A DNA stretch of 64,000 nucleotides from Lineus longissimus (taxonomy: Eukaryota > Nemertea > Pilidiophora > Heteronemertea > Lineidae), in assembly GCF_910592395.1 (NCBI RefSeq), contig NC_088310.1, forward strand, positions 2,549,501-2,613,500, written 5' to 3'. Under the pieces are notes generated by a model that made no database searches, was not told the origin of the DNA, and saw only the letters and a program-made list of their open reading frames with translations. Below are positions 59,701 to 64,000 of the stretch, in pieces. The translations under genes were made by a program, and so were the position numbers. Within the stretch, counting starts at the first letter, position 1. Each line of letters starts with the position of its first letter.

Positions 59701-62700
59701 TGGCCAGTAATCCCTCAAGTCCATGCCAGCGCATCGGGTCAGTAAATTAAGAAGAAGCCATCAATTTATTAGGGTTATATCTTGTATGAGCCCTGGCTAT
59801 CAGGCTAATCATCTTCTTTGTGGTACATATAAATATCTCTCAATATCTCGCGTTGTTACCTTGGGGACGAAATTACCCAAATCAATCCTGGCAGTCGGAG
59901 ATGATGCTATTTTTGGATACCACGATTAGCATCTTGGGAGGGATGTCTCTTGAGTTCAGCGGCGGGTGGCTATTTTTGGATGGCTAATTAGATTATACAT
60001 ACCGCAGGATATATATAGAATCTGAAAAGAGGCCATCCAAAACTAATTGTATATCCCTATGTCAAACCTTGCAGACCATTACACTGGCAAATCGATAAAA
60101 CCTTCAGTCTCCAAAAGAACTTTCCCTGTTTTTTTTATTATGAAGAAGATTATCTAGATTTAGGGAGGCAAAAAAGTACGTTTTACAAATGATTTAGTTT
60201 ATCATAGATATAAGTAATATATTAGCTCTAAATACTCTTTCAGAAGTGATGAGAAACTAAAGAGAAGCCGAACCCTCCTCCTGATTATAGTTTCCCCACT
60301 CATCTAACAGCTTCATTACACTCACAAGGAAAGAAACTCACCTTTAAAGCATGTGTCTACTAAAAAAAATTGCGTCTGGTCGTGAGCTTTAGTTTAAGAT
60401 GCTTTACGGGAAAAATGTCAGCAAACAGAAGCCGAAGACTGATTGCTGTTTACCCACTGATCGAGTAGAGTCATTAGTATTACACTTTGCGGAAAAAGTT
60501 CCTGCTAAAGTATCAGGTTATATGAGGTACAAACATGGTACCAGAGAGATTGTACCATAATTTGATTTCACCACTCTTAGCTGAAGCCCTGTTCTTTAAC
60601 GAGTCTAAAAGATCAATGCAACGCTTCAAGTTTGTTCAGCTGGTTTGTTTTGGGAATGGATAACAAACGGGAGGTAAAGGCCAAACCCAAACCTGAGGTT
60701 TAGGCAAAGTGAGAGCTCCACCCAAGTGCTGTTTGGTGAGCCACCCAATACCGACAGTGAGGTATCAGTTTCTATTCAGAAACACCACAAACAAAAGAAA
60801 CAAATGTGATTTGGATTGCATGCTTCCATATTTTGCACCAACCGATGCGACCATGACTGCTGCCGCCAAAACGAGGCACAGGCAATAAAACACTGTAAAC
60901 TGTGCTACTTAGTAACCAAGGTGGTTCTATGGTACTTACTGCCTTCGGGTCTGAGAAGTCAAGCCTATCACCGATTGCTATGGAGATGACCAGACATGTC
61001 GCGGCAAACAGGAGGACTGCTGTTATCACCCAGGCTGGATAGTGAGCCAATACCCGGGAGTAACTGAAATGATAAAGAACAGGGACACAGATTAGCATTT
61101 TAGTTGCTTTTTTGGGATATTCAAACCGAGTAGGATTATGTCTAGAAACTCCATTTGGGGCTATTGAGACAACACAGGAATAACTGAAAAATCAAAAAGT
61201 TTTAGCATCACATACCAATTTTATATAAAACGTTACCTTGTTAAGAAATTGAACTCATCACACAAAACATGCTACTATTCCTTCTCTGGTTGCTTATAAA
61301 TTAAGCGGTTATAAAAAATAAGTGATCACTCAGGGAGAAATATTGAGCAGGTTACCAAGGTAACGCAGTGCAATAGGGACTTTCATGGCACAATCAGGAA
61401 AAAAGACATCTGTTCATTTCTCTTCATTTCTAAAGAGGGACGATACACAGCTGAGAATAGGCCCGTTTGCCAGAGCTAGTTACAAACAATCATATTAAGT
61501 CAATATCATCTCAATATTTGTTCTGCTGGGAGGTGCACAGTTTGATACCACCCCAGACTCCTGTGGTTTAATGCCAACAGATGACACAACGGGGAAATCA
61601 GCATGTTGGGATGTGGCATCGATGCCCTCAGATGACATGACATGGAAATCAACATGTTGGAGGAGACATCGATGCCCTCAAATGTGACCCGCTCTACCAA
61701 AACTAGGCGCTTGTCGCATCTGAACTTGACAGGTTGATACGGACTTGTTGTTCATTTCCCTATTGTAGACCTTTTGTGAAATGTGACCAAATCAGTTTGT
61801 AATAGATTTCACAAAAGGTCTACAATAGGGAAATGAACAACAAGTCCGTATCAACCTGTCAAGTTCAGATGCGACAAGCGCCTGGTTTTGGTAGAGCGAG
61901 TCACAAATGACATGACATATGACAAAATCCAATTTCACTTTATAACAGACAAAATACAATGTAAAGCCTCGGGGTGACAATGTCTCCCTTCATTGTAGGG
62001 AAACATTTTTATAAGCAGTTGATGGAAACAGGTGGCTTTTGAGAATAATAACAATGGTAAACAGTTCACCACACAACTTCAATCGGCAAAAAGTCACCTA
62101 GCTTATATTGCCTTTTCATAACACACCCACAGAAGTCTAAATCTGATATCACAGCCCCTTGAAGAAACCTACTTTATTTGCCATTATCAGATGGTTGGTG
62201 TGGAAGATGCATGCAGAAGCAATCCAAGATGAAACAGATTACTAGATAATATCACCTTTTCAGACACAGTGTGTTCGAAATCATAATTCATGTTTTCCCT
62301 GCGGCTGTTGGTCTCTCAGTGTTTTATGATCGGAACCTATTACACCCAATCAGCCTTCCTATGATTACAGTCGCCTGCAGCCAACTCCTGGCTGTAGCAA
62401 CCACAGCCAGGGCAAAAACAGCACAACTCATTTCATTCACATTATCTCTGAGCTTTATCAGCAAACAATCACTTCATCTTCAGGATAACGCGTGAACAAT
62501 TTGTGACAGTCATTTCATTAGAGCTTTGCGTAGGCGATGGGTGACAGACATGCTACCAATCAATGACAATGAGTTCATAGCATACCGACATCTATCAAGG
62601 GCGGATCCTGGAGTCTGAGATAGAGGCATCCTGGGCTTCAGGGCCTTTCACTCAACACATACAGAGCTTATGCCTTGAATAAACCCACAAGCTTCAAGCG

Positions 62701-63719
62701 GGAGTGCAAGCTTGTCTCTACATTAACACAAACCCCTCTTGTTTGGGGATAAACTTTGCCACAGTTTGTGTCGAAAACGCATTTCAAATAAATACAAAAG
62801 GTTTCTTAGTCTCTCAATATATGATAATTGGTAAGGTAATGTGTGCGTGGAGAGGAGTATACTTCTGACCCTGGTATGTGAGGGTGAGATAGAGGGAGCG
62901 CCTCAAAGATAGAGGAGCATCCCAGGTGTTTAAATGGGTGGACTTAATCTTTCCCATGGATAGATCTAGGAGTCAGAGGTATCAAGGGTACCTAATAGGT
63001 TTTCACTTTCGGGCCAAACAAACTTGCAATCACATGACAAAGAGGAGTGTTGCGTGAGACGTCAGACATGTCACACCATGTGTAACCCATCTTGACGCCA
63101 GCAACACATGATTTGTCATTCGATCAGAAGTTTATTAGGCCAGAAAACATGTATACACAATTGGAAATTTTCATATTCAGCTTAAATTTTAAATTTTTTT
63201 AACAAACAGTGCGGTCTTGAAACAATCCACGAAACAATATTTTACAAACATTTTTTAAAAGAATAATCCCAATGATACCACTTCTCAAGAATACATCAGT
63301 GAGAAAGAATATGGAAATCTTTGTAAAAACAAAATGGTTGCATTTGTCATTTTGCCTCTGAGGAAGGGAACGAACAAGTAACCTTGGGGAAGATGATCTG
63401 TTTCCAAGCAAAGACAAGTACAATATTGAAATAACATTGTTTTGTCCAGGAAATGGACAAAATAAGACACCAACACTCATCGAGATGGTACAATCCCTTT
63501 CCAACGACAACAACACACAACATATGGATCATCGAACAGCAACCTTGGGGACGATCGACATAAATCATATAATGGTTACCTTTCTAAAATCTTCCGCCAT
63601 GCTCGCGTGAAGGCTTCTTCAACTCGCGATGGTCGCCGTTTAGGAATTTGTCTAATCTCGCGAAGAGACGACCGTCGTCTCTGAATGCTCCGTCGTTGCC
63701 AGTTTTCGTACACAGACAT
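53762..63719 (-). CDS. DISP1: Dispatched, RND-family Hedgehog-release transporter (1200 aa)
   Basis: Dispatched exports lipid-modified Hedgehog from producing cells. Exons in gene order: 63719-63580, 61063-60940, 58357-58081, 56823-53762; phases agree and the model ends in TGA. Exon 2 encodes the first membrane helix (AWVITAVLLFAATCLVIS). Exon 3 starts GFEPRGTTISQRYLSW, a Dispatched hallmark, and reaches FCDKP, joined to NVNHARVVF in exon 4. The last exon (1020 codons, no introns) carries the sterol-sensing-domain helices, the paired Asp of helix 4 (GIGADDVFVY, about residues 452-461), the helix-10 Asp (VGMSIDFTLHY, about 930) and TMFVTSFTTAAAFY-type blocks (here SMFVTSFTTAAAFYANYVSD). The tail from about residue 1065 is cytosolic and has repeated RRDSNP motifs. 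The length is close to fly Dispatched and shorter than vertebrate DISP1; DISP1 versus DISP2 orthology is not resolved. Confidence 0.95.
58358..60939 (-). other. Dispatched intron 2, no gene inside
   Basis: AT-rich intron. A diverged duplicate segment starting CCATGCCAGCGCAT occurs near 59450 and 59722, each with CATCAATTTAT about 40 bp later. Nothing else recognised. Confidence 0.6.
61562..61680. repeat. Two-unit tandem repeat in Dispatched intron 1
   Basis: Two units of about 53 bp share CAGATGACA, GGAAATCA, CATGTTGG and ACATCGATGCCCTCA (first copy GCATCGATGCCCTCA). It directly precedes the fold-back element at 61685. Confidence 0.75.
61685..61903. mobile_element. Near-perfect fold-back MITE with 6-bp target duplication
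   Basis: The 219-bp element is almost wholly two inverted arms of about 98 bp, with a loop of about 23 bp (GTGACCAAATCAGTTTGTAA..). Ends are TGACCCGCTCTACC and GGTAGAGCGAGTCA. CAAATG lies directly outside both ends (61679-61684 and 61904-61909), a clean target-site duplication. I saw only three to four mismatches between arms, so it is young. It lies in intron 1 of Dispatched and would fold into a strong hairpin in the pre-mRNA. Confidence 0.93.
61910..63579 (-). other. Remainder of Dispatched intron 1
   Basis: No internal gene or clear repeat recognised. Short open frames have no splice or family support. Confidence 0.5.
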
Positions 63720-64000
63720 ATTCACCGTTTCTCACAAGAAGATGCTGAAGTTACACCACATGTATTCAGAGCAGCAGGAACGCTACAAGATGGAGCACTA
63801 CTGTAGCCTTAGATGGTATCTATTGGTTACAGAAGCTGCTGAGATGGCGTATTAAGGCATCCATACAGATCTCCATCATGACAGCGATGCATTAGTCACA
63901 GAATCAAACAATATGGGATTCAGAGAAGGAATGCGTAGAAATCATCTCATGAATCAAATAGGGAATAGATCGTACGTAACAATGATTGACTTGATCAGTT
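63720..64000 (-). promoter_or_regulatory. Upstream region of Dispatched (5' UTR and promoter, partial)
   Basis: Sequence before the Dispatched start codon. I saw no TATA box or other clear motif. Upstream non-coding exons may lie outside the window. Confidence 0.4.

Overview
The window is nuclear DNA of an animal, most likely a marine invertebrate bilaterian. Every gene I can confirm is split by GT-AG introns, the proteins are animal types (CDKN3/KAP, ERLEC1, Dispatched, a secreted chymotrypsin-fold protease, an F-box protein), and the spaces between genes are full of minisatellites, MITE-like elements and dead retrotransposon pieces. I cannot fix the phylum from sequence alone; a cephalochordate, ambulacrarian or lophotrochozoan would all fit. 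No bacterial-type operons, CRISPR arrays or functional tRNA/rRNA genes were seen.

Layout. 2.0-5.5 kb, minus: an F-box protein of 675 aa in 8 coding exons. 5.5-6.5 kb: a head-to-head promoter with an E2F-like site. 6.5-8.8 kb, plus: CDKN3 (242 aa, 6 exons). 9.5-11.6 kb: array A of a ~63-68 bp minisatellite. 13.1-16.0 kb, minus: a membrane-anchored methyltransferase resembling the C-terminal N-methyltransferase domain of the ovothiol enzyme OvoA (299 aa, 4 exons), with a 27-copy 23-bp minisatellite in an intron. 17.1-19.0 kb, minus: a secreted chymotrypsin/elastase-like serine protease (279 aa, 6 exons). 19.6-40.3 kb: a gene desert with nested terminal-inverted-repeat elements, a 130-bp array, several tandem duplications, a broken CR1-like retrotransposon tail, a 2.4-kb tract built of a short CCAGCT/TTCC motif in both orientations, a 193-bp satellite (33.1-35.2 kb) and a triplicated exon-like block. 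40.9-46.6 kb, plus: ERLEC1 (459 aa, 14 exons). 47.7-51.35 kb: array B of the same minisatellite family as array A, with an orientation switch near 50.1 kb and an internally deleted non-LTR retrotransposon inside. 53.8-63.7 kb, minus: a complete Dispatched gene (1200 aa, 4 coding exons).

How the genes relate. The F-box/CDKN3 pair is divergent and shares about 1 kb of upstream DNA. CDKN3 and the methyltransferase converge on array A; ERLEC1 and Dispatched converge on array B. Read-through from the methyltransferase, ERLEC1 and Dispatched genes would transcribe the same strand of the repeat, which is the most unusual structural pattern in the window. The gene families have separate jobs (ubiquitin ligase adaptor, CDK phosphatase, thiol-histidine-type methylation, extracellular proteolysis, ER-associated degradation, Hedgehog release), so I see no shared pathway.

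All exon boundaries were assembled by eye from splice consensus, phase and family similarity. Every complete model closes in frame with a stop codon.
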